NCBI GenBank assembly: GCA_963677215.1
Contig: OY781919.1
Location: 1 to 64,000 of the forward strand
Direction of reading: 5' to 3'
Length of the DNA stretch: 64,000 bases
DNA from: G963676795 sp963677215
GTDB taxonomy: Bacteria; Desulfobacterota; Desulfuromonadia; Desulfuromonadales; Geopsychrobacteraceae
Shown here: positions 15,854 through 27,374 of the stretch, in pieces
How the letters are laid out: each line of letters starts with the position of its first letter
Position numbering within the stretch: the stretch's first letter is position 1
Translations under genes and position numbers: made by a program
Notes under the pieces: generated by a model
Database searches by the model: none
What the model saw: only the letters and a program-made list of their open reading frames with translations
Told to the model about the DNA's origin: nothing

Positions 15854-18800
15854 TCAGGCAACAGCCTCATTCATACGTACGGACACCAGCTTGGAAATGC
15901 CCGGCTCCTGCATAGTAACTCCGTACATTGTATCAACAACCTTCATGGTTCGTTTGCTGTGGGTGATAATAATAAACTGAGATTGTCGAGTCATCTCTTT
16001 TACCATATCAGCGAAACGATCAATATTTGCATCATCCAACGGAGCATCGACCTCATCAAGAATACAGAACGGTGTTGGTTTAATCAAAAACAAGGAAAAA
16101 ATCAACGCTACAGCCGTCAGAGCCTTTTCTCCCCCAGAAAGCAGGTTGACGTTCTGCAGCCGTTTGCCGGGCGGCTGAACAATGATCTCAATGCCCGCCT
16201 CAAGCAGGTCCTCTTCATTGGTCAAACGCAGTTCAGCCTGTCCACCTCGGAACAGCCGCGGGAAAACCTGCTTGAATTTTTCGTTGGCCAGTTCGAAGGT
16301 TTCCTTGAAACGCCGACGGGTCGTCCGGTTGATCTGACTGATCGCCTTCTGCAGGTCGTCCATCGCCTGATTCAGATCATCGCGCTGCTGCGAAAGAAAA
16401 TCATAACGCCGCTCCTGCTCCTGATATTCCTCAATCGCCATAAGATTGACATCACCCAGGGTCGCGATCTGATCCTGCAACCTCTTGAGCAGCTGCTGCT
16501 GACGCAGGACCTCAGCCTCATTTGCCTCGGGAACCTGATGCTCGACCAGATCGACCCGGTAACGGTCGAGAATCCCCTGACGGATATTTTCAGCGTCCAT
16601 CTCCAGCTCACGCTGCCGAAGCTGAAGGGCGACCACCCGCTTGCGCAGCTCTTCCGCTTCATGGCGAACAAGCCTTGACTGATCGCGAAATTCGTCGAGT
16701 AGAGTACGTTGCTCCTCATATCCGTCGCGCAACCTATCGGATGTTTTCTGCTGCGCCTCGCGTCGTCCCAGTAAGGCATCCAATTCCATATTTAACCGCT
16801 GATCACTCTGCGCCAGCCCCTGCAGCTCACTGTCCCCCTGAGCTTGCCGGGTCAGAAGCAGCTCCTGACGTTGCTCCAGAGTTTCCCGCTGAGAGTCGAT
16901 CCGCTGCATCGTTTCCCGCTGGGCCTTCTTCTGCTGCTGCATGGTTGCGAGCCTGAGTCGCTGCTGGACTAGATCTTCTCGGCAATACTCGAGATTTTCA
17001 CGCAGCTCAGTCAGCTCGGCCTGCGAATCAGAGGCTGAGCGTTCAAGCAGGAGTTGTCTTTCATTTGCGCTTGAGATCTCCTCACCAAACTTCTCCAGTT
17101 CCGCCTTGGCTGACTGGCCACTTTCGTCAATCTGCTCCAGATCGAAAACAATCAACGCAAGGCGTTTGTTGAGATGCTCATCCTCCGCCTGCAGTCCCTG
17201 TCGATCCTTTGAAATATCGAGCAACTGCAACTCGAGCCTGTGCAGCTCGCTGACCGCGACCGTCTTACCCTCTTCCAGAGCCAGCAGCATCTCAGCAAGA
17301 CTCTCGACATTACGCTCGGCCCCCTTCAGATCATCTTCAAGTTGCCCAATCTCGACTTCAAGCTCTTCAATCTGGCGCTGCCGACGCAACAGACCACTCC
17401 CGCCCGAGCTTGCGCTTCCGCCGCTGAACAGACCGCGCCAATCCAGGCACTGCCCCACAGGATCAACCAACACGCAGCCTGAGGCAAGTTCAGCGTCCAG
17501 ATAATTGCGGCAATCATCAACAATAAAAATGCCGTTCAACAACTGTGCGACCAATCCGGCCTCCCCCTGGACCTGGAGAAGGTCAAGCAAAGGCTTGCCA
17601 ACCTGCAAACCAGACACAGATCGGGACGGTACCTTCACCAGCATATGACCTCGAGCCTGAATCCGGTTCAACTGCTCAAAGGCTCCGTCAACAGCGTCAG
17701 GAGCAAGCGGTACAGCCTGCAGACGTTCACCAAGCACCGCCTCCACCGCGCTTTCCAGCTCCCGGGGTACCCTGATCAGGTCCGCAAAGATCTTCCGATC
17801 ACCCAAGCCCTCCAGCAGAGCCCGTGTCCCCTCGGCGTACCCCTCCAGGCCATCCTGAAGCTCCAGCAACGATTCATGACGGGAGCGCTGTCGTTCCAGC
17901 TTCTGCCTGAGGTCAGCAAGAGCACCTTCCCTGGCCAAGAGATCCTGCTTGACGCGCTGCCGCTGTTCGTCATATTCAGCAACCTGCTCCCTCAGGGCGT
18001 CCTGACGCATACCGAGTTGCTGCTGCCGCTCCTGCAGAGCCTCTTTACGTATGCACAATGCGCTCTGCTGCCCGGCAACCCCCTCTGCATCCGTCTCGAT
18101 ATGTTTGCGACGCTCAGTATCCAGGCGCAGGCGACGCTCAATTTCATCACGGCGATTCGCCAGGCGACTACAATGCGTCACCAGCTCCATCAGTTCCGAG
18201 CGACCGACCTCCAACCTGCTCAGAAGTTCTCGTTCACGACTCTGCTGCTGTTTCAGGATTTCTTCGGCGGCGTCGACCGCCAGTTGCAACTGATCGAACT
18301 CGACATCGGAAAGAGAATCCTGCCCCTGAAGCTCAACAAACTCTTCTTCAAGCAACTTCAACTGGGTCGCGGCACTCTCAATTTCGCCCTTGAGCTGACC
18401 ATCCTGCTCCGCCAGATGTTCCCTCTGACGCAGGTTCATGGTCAACTCGTTTTCAACCCGCTGCACTTCACTGCCAAGCTGGTAAACCCGCTCCTGAGCC
18501 TTACGATGTTCTCCTTCAACACGGCTCAACTGCAGCTGCCTCTCTTCGAGCTGAAGTTCGTCCTCTGCAAGGCGTCTATCGAGTCGGGCCAGAACTTCCG
18601 CCTGCTCCCGTTCCTGCCCGGAGACCAGCCCAATATCGGCCTGTAATTTCTGAAAACGGTTGCCACTGAGCTCCAGCTCAATCTGTTTCAGTTCTGCGCG
18701 CAAATCACGAAAACGCTCCGCTTTCTGGGCCTGTCTCTTCAGGGATCCCATCTGGCGCCTGACCTCGGCAATCAGATCACCGATCCGCATCAGATTCTGA

Positions 18801-19363
18801 TTGGTCGCATCGAGCTTGCGTAGAGCCGTTTTTTTACGAGACTTGTATTTCGTGACCCCGGCAACTTCCTCAATCAGCACCCGCAACTCTTCAGGCTTGG
18901 CACTGAGCATCATGCCGACCTTGCCCTGTTCGATGATCGAATAGGCCCGGGCTCCAACCCCGGTATCCATGAACAGCTCGGTCACATCGAGCAGCCTGCA
19001 GGGAGTTTTATTGATCAGATACTCACTGTCGCCACTTCGAAACAGCCGGCGCGTGATCATGATTTCTGCGTACTCCTGGTACGCTGGCGGGCAAAGTCCG
19101 GCACTGTTGTCAAAAACGACTGAAACCTGGGCCATTCCGTGCGGCTTACGCGTCTCACAGCCGCCGAAGATAATATCCTCCATCGCCCGGCCGCGCAGGT
19201 GACGCACGTTCTGCTCCCCCATAGCCCAGCGGATCGCATCGACGATATTGCTTTTGCCGCAACCGTTGGGGCCAACGACACCGGTGATCCCCTGCTGAAA
19301 GTCGAGAGAAACCTTATCAACAAAAGATTTGAAACCGACTATTTCAAGGCGCTTGATTTTCAT
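15854..19363 (-). CDS. smc: Chromosome segregation protein SMC
   Basis: A condensin-type ATPase that organises and segregates the chromosome. The product is about 1169 residues from MKIKRLEIVGFKSF at 19363, where SMC proteins conventionally begin. The 61 extra residues of the longer frame do not resemble SMC. It has Walker A GPNGCGKSN near residue 35, two long coiled coils around a hinge near residues 500-660 (LEGYAEGTRALL to a Gly/Ser-rich turn), and a C-terminal head. The head carries the signature LLSGGEKALTAVAL and Walker B FCILDEVDAPLDD. ScpA/ScpB partners are not in the window. Confidence 0.97.
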   Translation of the reverse strand: MKIKRLEIVGFKSFVDKVSLDFQQGITGVVGPNGCGKSNIVDAIRWAMGEQNVRHLRGRAMEDIIFGGCETRKPHGMAQVSVVFDNSAGLCPPAYQEYAEIMITRRLFRSGDSEYLINKTPCRLLDVTELFMDTGVGARAYSIIEQGKVGMMLSAKPEELRVLIEEVAGVTKYKSRKKTALRKLDATNQNLMRIGDLIAEVRRQMGSLKRQAQKAERFRDLRAELKQIELELSGNRFQKLQADIGLVSGQEREQAEVLARLDRRLAEDELQLEERQLQLSRVEGEHRKAQERVYQLGSEVQRVENELTMNLRQREHLAEQDGQLKGEIESAATQLKLLEEEFVELQGQDSLSDVEFDQLQLAVDAAEEILKQQQSRERELLSRLEVGRSELMELVTHCSRLANRRDEIERRLRLDTERRKHIETDAEGVAGQQSALCIRKEALQERQQQLGMRQDALREQVAEYDEQRQRVKQDLLAREGALADLRQKLERQRSRHESLLELQDGLEGYAEGTRALLEGLGDRKIFADLIRVPRELESAVEAVLGERLQAVPLAPDAVDGAFEQLNRIQARGHMLVKVPSRSVSGLQVGKPLLDLLQVQGEAGLVAQLLNGIFIVDDCRNYLDAELASGCVLVDPVGQCLDWRGLFSGGSASSGGSGLLRRQRQIEELEVEIGQLEDDLKGAERNVESLAEMLLALEEGKTVAVSELHRLELQLLDISKDRQGLQAEDEHLNKRLALIVFDLEQIDESGQSAKAELEKFGEEISSANERQLLLERSASDSQAELTELRENLEYCREDLVQQRLRLATMQQQKKAQRETMQRIDSQRETLEQRQELLLTRQAQGDSELQGLAQSDQRLNMELDALLGRREAQQKTSDRLRDGYEEQRTLLDEFRDQSRLVRHEAEELRKRVVALQLRQRELEMDAENIRQGILDRYRVDLVEHQVPEANEAEVLRQQQLLKRLQDQIATLGDVNLMAIEEYQEQERRYDFLSQQRDDLNQAMDDLQKAISQINRTTRRRFKETFELANEKFKQVFPRLFRGGQAELRLTNEEDLLEAGIEIIVQPPGKRLQNVNLLSGGEKALTAVALIFSLFLIKPTPFCILDEVDAPLDDANIDRFADMVKEMTRQSQFIIITHSKRTMKVVDTMYGVTMQEPGISKLVSVRMNEAVA

Positions 19364-19585
19364 GCATGACCGACAATGAAAGGAGGCCGCACAATTACAC
19401 GTGATCTCGTCATCGAAACACAACACTCGACACTGCTTAAGCGCTACATGGTAGCAAGGGGAAAAAAACATGTAAAGAATTGATACGACTTGGAGATCAA
19501 CTGATGCTTGCTGACTCGGTTCAATCCGGATATGATACATATTCAACCACTCACATAAGGTCTCCGGAGACAGAATTCAAGCGCT

Positions 19586-22500
19586 ATGTTTCTCCCGACT
19601 ATCAGAACATGTCTGAAACTTGTCTACGTGCTCATCCTGCTGATTATTATCGGCCTGGCAGTCATTGGCATTGTGATCTGGAACTTTGATCTTGATAAGT
19701 ATACCCAGGAGCTCTCTGCCAGCATGAGCGAGGCTCTCCATCAGCAGGTTTCCATCGGCCGGGGCAAGCTCAGTTTCAGCGGTGGGATTGCCGTGGAACT
19801 GCAGCAACTGACCATAGGCTCCGACCAGGAAATCAGGGTCAGGGTACCCAAAATTTCTGCGACCCTTGAAATCATCCCCCTGCTCCACGGAAGATACCAA
19901 CTGAAAGAAGTCCGCCTGATCGAACCACAGGTCGAACTGAAGCTAACAACAAATGATCCCCCTTCCAAGCCATTGACCAGCAATTTGCTGGAGACCCTCG
20001 GGATCGATGTCATCAGTGTTTACAATGCCAGCCTACACATTGCCAAGGAAGGCATTCCCGCTCCATGGAATGACCTGCGGCTCAGCGAGTTCAACGCAGT
20101 ATTGCGCAACTGGCAGACAGGCAAAAAAGGCAGCCTGACCCTGGTCGGCACCCTGCCGGATTTTCATGCCAGAATGTCACTGGAAACGACCCTGCCTTCG
20201 ACGGCTGAAATACCCCACTGGTCCGAGGAACTTTTCCGGGGCAGGCTCCAATTTTCCATCGACAACCCGTCGGCACCACCAGAACTGGCCAGCCAGCTGA
20301 TCATGCCCAAAGCCTACAGCCTTGACCTGAGCTTTAGCGGCACCCCCTCAGCCGGGATCCCGATCTCGCTGAGCCTGGCTGCGGCAACCTCAGACGCACC
20401 GCTCGCCTCAGTCAAGGGGCAGTGGAGATACCGCGCAGGCTCTCACGACTTCAGCGACTTTTCCGGTCAGTTCTTCGGCATCCCCTTGAGTGGCGAGGTC
20501 CACTTTTCATCCGACGCCTCCAGTTCCAGCGGGAGCCTTTACGGTAACCTCGTTGCGGCACCGTTTAATATCAGCGACCCGGCAATTCAATACTGGCAGT
20601 TGCCCGTCATCAGCGAACTGAAAGGCGGCAAGGTGAATCAGCTTCAGCTCAATTTTGCTCAAAGCTGGAACAGTGAAAACCCACCGGCAGAATTGCCGAT
20701 CCTCAACCTAGCCATCAATCTGGATAATCTGGAATGGGGAGCAAGCAAGCTGCAGACCCTCCCCAACCTGACTGCAGAGATGCTCTTTCAGAAAGATAGG
20801 ATTGACATAAGAAAGTCACATATCATTCTACCAACCGGAGACCCGCTTCAGGTTGAGGGCAGGATCGAATCTGTCTTCAAGCAACCGCAACTTGATCTGA
20901 AGGCAACGGGCGAACTGTCCCTGTCCCCCTTGCAGCAACTTGTTCAGTCGGCGAAAGGACTACACCTATCCGGAACAGCGCCGTTCGTGGCAAGCCTGCA
21001 CGGCCCTCTCCGCAATCTCGACCTGAGTCTGGACACCGACTTCACCACAAATGCCATAGCTTTAGGAAACTGGCTCAACAAAACGTCCCAACAGAAAGCG
21101 ATGTTATCCATCAAGGGGGCTCTAAGCAACAACAAGGTCACACTTGACCAGCTTGCGCTGGAACTAGACAACCAACGCATTGCAGCCAGCATGAGTGGCG
21201 ATCTAGCCTATGGTCTGCCCAGCTTCATCTTCCGGCTCGCCCCCCTGGACCTGAAAAAGCTGGCCCGCTATTCCCCCTTTCTGGACCAGAGAAATTTTTC
21301 AGGGGTGCTCTCAGCCGAGCTGAAACACCCGGGCAAGTCACCGGAATTGATGCTGCATATTGACAACGGAGCCGCGTACCTGACCCATGCCCTCGGACCA
21401 CTCAACAGCATTTTTGGAAATGTGGTCCTCAACAAAAACAAGTTGTCGTTCAAACAGCTCAAAGCCTCACTTGGCAAGTCGGCCTTTAGCGTCGACGGTG
21501 GCATAGACGACTGGCAAAAACCCCGCTTGCGCCTCGATCTCAGTTCACCTCGAGTACGTGCCCATGATCTCTTTTTCAGCGATCAGAGGCTGATTCTTTA
21601 CGATGTCAACGGTCGCCTGCTGATCGACGGCAACGGGATCGAATACACACCGGTCAGACTCAGGGTTGAAAACGACACCTTGGTCACAGTGACCGGAAAA
21701 CTGAAAAGCTTCGTAGCCCCACAGGTTCTACTCGATGTCCAGGCCGAGACCGCCAATGTCCTCAACGTCATCAAGCTGTTTACCGGCCCTGCCCACAAAG
21801 GAGACGGAACAGGCAAAGCTCCCTATGTCCGCATCACGACCCATATCAAAACAGGCATCCTGGGGGATCTGCGTTTCAAAAACGCTGACGCAACAATAAA
21901 ATTCGATCAAGGGATGCTCGATATCTTTCCGTTAAATTTCTTCAACGGCATGGGGAACTGCAGCGGCCGGGTCGTTTTTGACGGCAAAGAAGAGACTTTC
22001 CCGCTCAAGGTCTCGGGGCACCTCGAAGGGATCGACGCCCAAGTCATCTACAGAGATTTCTTCAAAAAAGAGGGGTTGATCAACGGAGCGCTGCAAGGAG
22101 ACTTTTACATCGAAGGAAAACCGGACGAACAGTTCTGGGCCACAGCCAGGGGCGCTGTCGACCTGCAGATCAGTGACGGGGTTCTGAATAAATTCAACAG
22201 TCTGGCAAAGGTCTTTTCGCTGCTCAACGTTTCCCAGTTATTCACCCTGAAGCTCCCCGACCTGCAGACTGAAGGAATGCCCTTCAGTCTTATGGAGGGC
22301 TCACTGAAAATCGCGGACGGCTACCTTGCGACAGAGGGCCTCAAGATCACCAGCGAAGCGATGAACCTGTCGCTGGTCGGACGTCAGGGGCTGATGGACA
22401 ACTCACTCGATTTTATACTCGGAGTCATGCCCCTGCGCACAGTTGACAAGATCGTCACCTCCATTCCGATTGCCGGCTGGGTTCTGGCCGGGGACGACAA

Positions 22501-22696
22501 AGCCCTGCTGACGGCCCAGTTCAAACTGGAAGGAACCAGCGAAGAGCCGAAGGTCACTGCTATTCCGATAGCTTCTCTTTCGGAAGGCGTACTCGGAATT
22601 TTTAAAAGAACCTTTGGACTCCCAGGAAAACTGGCCAAGGATATAGGTTCGGTCCTCAACCGGGATGAGAAGAAATCCGGCGAAGATTCAAAATAG
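19586..22696 (+). CDS. AsmA-like/DUF3971-type envelope protein
   Basis: A 1036-residue protein with an N-terminal membrane anchor (residues about 9-32, rich in Leu/Ile/Val) and a large, beta-rich periplasmic region. It resembles the AsmA/TamB/YhdP superfamily, whose members act as bridge-like structures carrying lipids between the inner and outer membranes. The N-terminal segment after the helix (FDLDKYTQELSASMSEAL) and the C-terminal region (LPDLQTEGMPFSLMEGSLK, then the SIPIAGWVLAGDDKALL block) match AsmA-like C-terminal modules. The start codon lacks a strong ribosome site. It is divergent from smc and convergent with menG. The exact family member is unclear. Confidence 0.75.
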   Translation: MFLPTIRTCLKLVYVLILLIIIGLAVIGIVIWNFDLDKYTQELSASMSEALHQQVSIGRGKLSFSGGIAVELQQLTIGSDQEIRVRVPKISATLEIIPLLHGRYQLKEVRLIEPQVELKLTTNDPPSKPLTSNLLETLGIDVISVYNASLHIAKEGIPAPWNDLRLSEFNAVLRNWQTGKKGSLTLVGTLPDFHARMSLETTLPSTAEIPHWSEELFRGRLQFSIDNPSAPPELASQLIMPKAYSLDLSFSGTPSAGIPISLSLAAATSDAPLASVKGQWRYRAGSHDFSDFSGQFFGIPLSGEVHFSSDASSSSGSLYGNLVAAPFNISDPAIQYWQLPVISELKGGKVNQLQLNFAQSWNSENPPAELPILNLAINLDNLEWGASKLQTLPNLTAEMLFQKDRIDIRKSHIILPTGDPLQVEGRIESVFKQPQLDLKATGELSLSPLQQLVQSAKGLHLSGTAPFVASLHGPLRNLDLSLDTDFTTNAIALGNWLNKTSQQKAMLSIKGALSNNKVTLDQLALELDNQRIAASMSGDLAYGLPSFIFRLAPLDLKKLARYSPFLDQRNFSGVLSAELKHPGKSPELMLHIDNGAAYLTHALGPLNSIFGNVVLNKNKLSFKQLKASLGKSAFSVDGGIDDWQKPRLRLDLSSPRVRAHDLFFSDQRLILYDVNGRLLIDGNGIEYTPVRLRVENDTLVTVTGKLKSFVAPQVLLDVQAETANVLNVIKLFTGPAHKGDGTGKAPYVRITTHIKTGILGDLRFKNADATIKFDQGMLDIFPLNFFNGMGNCSGRVVFDGKEETFPLKVSGHLEGIDAQVIYRDFFKKEGLINGALQGDFYIEGKPDEQFWATARGAVDLQISDGVLNKFNSLAKVFSLLNVSQLFTLKLPDLQTEGMPFSLMEGSLKIADGYLATEGLKITSEAMNLSLVGRQGLMDNSLDFILGVMPLRTVDKIVTSIPIAGWVLAGDDKALLTAQFKLEGTSEEPKVTAIPIASLSEGVLGIFKRTFGLPGKLAKDIGSVLNRDEKKSGEDSK

Positions 22697-22761
22697 CCCG
22701 TTGTCGCCCTATCGGGCCTGAAAAACCTGCGGATTTCATTGTTCCCCGCCAGCACAGACTC

Positions 22762-23478
22762 TCAGCTAGCGGGCTTGTCCCCGACATAGACGGTGGCAAT
22801 CCCAACGGTCAGATCTGTGTACTGAACGCGACCGAAACCAGCGTCCTTCATCATCGCCACAAAGGCTTCACGTTCAGGAAACTCCAGAACCGAGTCGGGA
22901 AGATACTGGTAGGCGCTGCGCTTTGAAATGAGTCCGCCGATAGTCGGCAGAACCTTCTGAAAATAGAAGTAGTAGATCTGGCGGAACAGACGGCTGCGTG
23001 GACTGGAAAACTCAAGAATGACAGCCCTCCCTCCCGGTTTGAGGACACGAACCATCTCGCGCAGGCCGGCCTCACGGTCGACGACATTGCGGATGCCAAA
23101 GGCTATGGTGATTCCGTCAAAAGTCTGATCAGGATGGGGAATCTCCTCACAAGGAGCGTTGACCAGCTTGATCCGCTTACCATGGGGCGATGAGTTGAGC
23201 TTCTTCTGCCCTTCAACCAGCATACCTTGAGTAAAATCTTCACCAACGATGATGACACTGGGGTCGGTCTGTTCGGCAACCTCGAGAGCGACATCGCAGG
23301 TTCCCGTTGCGATGTCGAGCACCCTGCCGTTTTTCGGGATACTCAACTGGCTGACGGCAAAACGCCTCCAGCGTACGTCGATCCCAAAAGACAACAGCCG
23401 GTTGAGCAGATCGTAACGACCGGCGATATCATCAAACATCTGGCGAACACCGCGCCCCTTGTCCGATATCTGATACAT
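22762..23478 (-). CDS. menG: Demethylmenaquinone C-methyltransferase (UbiE/MenG)
   Basis: A SAM-dependent methyltransferase of the UbiE/MenG family, 238 residues. Near the N terminus it has GRGVRQMFDDIAGRYDLLN. It then has the SAM-binding loop VLDIATGTCDVALE and the family motif IAFGIRNVVDR, followed by VLKPGGRAVILEFS. Anaerobic deltaproteobacteria use menaquinone, so the menaquinone step is the likely role. Flanking genes are unrelated. Confidence 0.93.
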   Translation of the reverse strand: MYQISDKGRGVRQMFDDIAGRYDLLNRLLSFGIDVRWRRFAVSQLSIPKNGRVLDIATGTCDVALEVAEQTDPSVIIVGEDFTQGMLVEGQKKLNSSPHGKRIKLVNAPCEEIPHPDQTFDGITIAFGIRNVVDREAGLREMVRVLKPGGRAVILEFSSPRSRLFRQIYYFYFQKVLPTIGGLISKRSAYQYLPDSVLEFPEREAFVAMMKDAGFGRVQYTDLTVGIATVYVGDKPAS

Positions 23479-23674
23479 AGAGAATCTCTCTTCCCCGCGT
23501 CAGGCGATGGTTCTGGTCTCTGCCAGGGGAGGAAACAGTATCCCCCTCTGCAACGAATCGACACTATATGTCCGAAACAGCAAAACATCAACCTCTGCGT
23601 CCACCGCTGCACCGCCAGGCAGCCGAACATCAGTTTTGCAACCTCGAACTGTATTAATAATCTCTTGTAGATAG

Positions 23675-23703
23675 TTGACTATTATTGTCACAATTTGCAT
23701 AAT
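23675..23703 (+). promoter_or_regulatory. Probable sigma-70 promoter of the suf operon
   Basis: TTGACT (23675-23680) and CATAAT (23698-23703) are 17 bp apart, about 130 bp upstream of sufB. The rest of the 23479-23833 gap shows no ORF. I found no clear IscR or SufR site, and no iscR-like gene precedes the operon. Confidence 0.6.
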
Positions 23704-23833
23704 CGAAGATACGAACCCAACGACAATGCCGTCGAACTTTCACCCACCTGACAATGATGTTTTCTTTGTCAATCAAGGCTCAAAATGTACGCCAGACTAG
23801 CAGGTTCATAGACCTGTCTGGAGAAGGACAGAT

Positions 23834-25270
<1,437 letters not shown>

Positions 25271-25310
25271 GCGCTGCTGCGCCACAGACAACTTTTAAAG
25301 GATATAAAAC

Positions 25311-26051
25311 ATGTTATCGATCAAGAATCTGCATGCCAAAATAGACGACAAACAGATCATCAACGGCCTCAACCTGGAGATCGGCCCCGGCGAAGTGCAT
25401 GCCATCATGGGCCCCAACGGTGCCGGCAAAAGTACCTTAAGCTATGTCATCTCCGGCCGCGACGGCTACGAGGTCACCACCGGTGAGATTGCCCTGCAGG
25501 GAGAATCGCTGCTCGATAAGGAGGCGGATGAACGTGCCAAGGCCGGGGTGTTCCTCGCCTTTCAGTACCCGATCGAGATCCCCGGCGTCACCAATCTGGA
25601 ATTCATGAAGGCCGCCCATGACTCCCATCGCAAGGAGCGCGGTGACGAACCGCTCGACAGTATCAGCTTCATGAAACTGGCACGCGAGAAATGCAAGGAG
25701 GTCAATCTCGATCCCGACTTCCTCAAGCGCGGCGTCAACGACGGCTTCTCCGGTGGCGAGAAGAAGCGCAACGAGCTGCTGCAGATGATGATCCTTGAAC
25801 CGAAGCTGGTGATCCTCGACGAGACCGATTCGGGGCTCGATATCGACGCCCTGCAGGTGGTTGCCGACGGGGTCAATGCCCAGCGCAGCCCGGATCGCTC
25901 GTTTATCGTCATCACTCACTATCAGCGCCTGCTGGATTACATCGTGCCCGACTTCGTCCATGTCTTCTCCAAGGGGCGGATCGTCCGCTCCGGTGGCAAG
26001 GAGCTGGCCAAGGAACTGGAACAAACCGGCTACGGCTGGATCAACGAATAG
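25311..26051 (+). CDS. sufC: Fe-S assembly ATPase SufC
   Basis: The ABC-type ATPase of the SUF complex, soluble and paired with SufB and SufD. The 246 residues contain Walker A GPNGAGKST, the variant signature FSGGEKKRNELLQM typical of SufC, and Walker B LVILDETDSGLDIDAL, followed by a switch His in VITHYQRLLDY. It is 40 bp after sufB with AAAGGA upstream. Confidence 0.98.
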   Translation: MLSIKNLHAKIDDKQIINGLNLEIGPGEVHAIMGPNGAGKSTLSYVISGRDGYEVTTGEIALQGESLLDKEADERAKAGVFLAFQYPIEIPGVTNLEFMKAAHDSHRKERGDEPLDSISFMKLAREKCKEVNLDPDFLKRGVNDGFSGGEKKRNELLQMMILEPKLVILDETDSGLDIDALQVVADGVNAQRSPDRSFIVITHYQRLLDYIVPDFVHVFSKGRIVRSGGKELAKELEQTGYGWINE

Positions 26052-26060
26052 GAACTGGCT

Positions 26061-27374
26061 ATGGGAACAACAACCACATTACCCGCCCCTGTCGCCGAGA
26101 CGCTCGACTGGCTGGAGCCTGTCCGTGAACGGGGGCAGGAGAAACTGACGACACTCAGTTGGCCAGGCCCAAAAACTGAACACTGGCTGCACACCCCCAT
26201 CACCAAAGCATTGACAGAACTGCCGCAGCAAAGTGCTGCGCTCAACGCTGCCGCAATTGCAGAGCTGGGACAGATCGGAGACTTGGACGCCATCCGGTTG
26301 GTCTTTGTCGATGGCCGCTTCGATGCCGCCCTGTCATCAGAGCGGAACGCCGATGGTGGGCAGATCAGTGTCCTGTCACTACTCGATGAACAAGAGCAGC
26401 ACAAGTTGAGCCAACGGCTCAACACAACCTTTGAACGGGCCCTCAACAGGGACCAGCATATCGGCGCCTGGCAGAACCTAAGTCTGCTCAGCGATGGCCT
26501 GGTCATCAAGGTGGCTGCTGACTGTCAGATCGCCAAACCGATCCATGTGGTCTTTGTCACCACACCGAACAGCTGCAGGGAGCAGCAGGCAACCCGGCTC
26601 ATCTGCGATCTGGAAAGAGGCGCCAAGGCCAGCCTGATCGAACATCAGGTCGTGCTGCCGGGGGGACAGGGAAGCTTCTCCAACCAGCTGACGGAGATCG
26701 AGTTAGGAGAAGACGCGGTCCTCGAGCACTATCGCCTCGGGCTCGAGGGGAAAGCTGCCGTCAGCCTGTCAGCAGCCCACTGCGCCCTCGCCGCTCATGC
26801 CCGCTACCAGGGGTTCACCATGGCACTGGGTGGCCGTTGTCAACGTCACGATCTGATCGTCCACCATCTGCACGGCGGCTCACACTGCGAGCTCAAAGGG
26901 CTCTACCTGCCGCGTGACGGAGAACATGTCGATGTGCACAGCTGTATCGAACATCAGCTGCCCAACTGTACCAGCAACGAGGTTTTTCGCGGTATCATGG
27001 CCGGCAAGAGTACGACGGTGTTCAACGGTCGCATCCATATCCATCAGGATGCCCAGAAGACCCTGGCCGAGCTGAGCAACAAGAACCTGCTGCTCAGCCC
27101 GGATGCCGAGGTCTACACCAAACCGGAACTGGAGATCTACGCCGACGATGTGCGCTGCGCCCATGGTGCGACGGTTGCTCAGATCGACGAGCTCGCCCTC
27201 TATTACATGCAGAGCCGCGGTATCAGCAGGGACGATGCCGAACTGATGCTCAGCTACGGATTCATCAACGAGCTGGTCGAACAGATCGAACTGGAACCTC
27301 TAGCCGAGTTTCTCAAGCCAGTCCTCCAATCGGTCTTCACCAGGACAGCGACCGCGCAGGAGAAGTGCTCATGA
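26061..27374 (+). CDS. sufD: Fe-S assembly protein SufD
   Basis: The SufB paralogue that completes the SufBC2D scaffold and is needed for iron entry. It is 437 residues, with the C-terminal beta-helix region and the family end NKNLLLSPDAEVYTKPELE then YADDVRCAHGATVAQID, including the conserved Cys and His. The N-terminal half is more variable, as usual. It starts 9 bp after sufC, and its TGA overlaps the sufS ATG (ATGA). Confidence 0.96.
   Translation: MGTTTTLPAPVAETLDWLEPVRERGQEKLTTLSWPGPKTEHWLHTPITKALTELPQQSAALNAAAIAELGQIGDLDAIRLVFVDGRFDAALSSERNADGGQISVLSLLDEQEQHKLSQRLNTTFERALNRDQHIGAWQNLSLLSDGLVIKVAADCQIAKPIHVVFVTTPNSCREQQATRLICDLERGAKASLIEHQVVLPGGQGSFSNQLTEIELGEDAVLEHYRLGLEGKAAVSLSAAHCALAAHARYQGFTMALGGRCQRHDLIVHHLHGGSHCELKGLYLPRDGEHVDVHSCIEHQLPNCTSNEVFRGIMAGKSTTVFNGRIHIHQDAQKTLAELSNKNLLLSPDAEVYTKPELEIYADDVRCAHGATVAQIDELALYYMQSRGISRDDAELMLSYGFINELVEQIELEPLAEFLKPVLQSVFTRTATAQEKCS

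Noticed and set aside
19364..19546. 61-residue N-terminal extension of SMC
   Set aside because: SMC proteins begin at MKIKRLEI. The extension is Cys/His-rich and unlike the family.
22696..22717. GCCCG/CGGGC hairpin between the AsmA-like gene and menG
   Set aside because: Only 5 bp of stem with a 12-nt loop and no T-run. Too weak to call a terminator.
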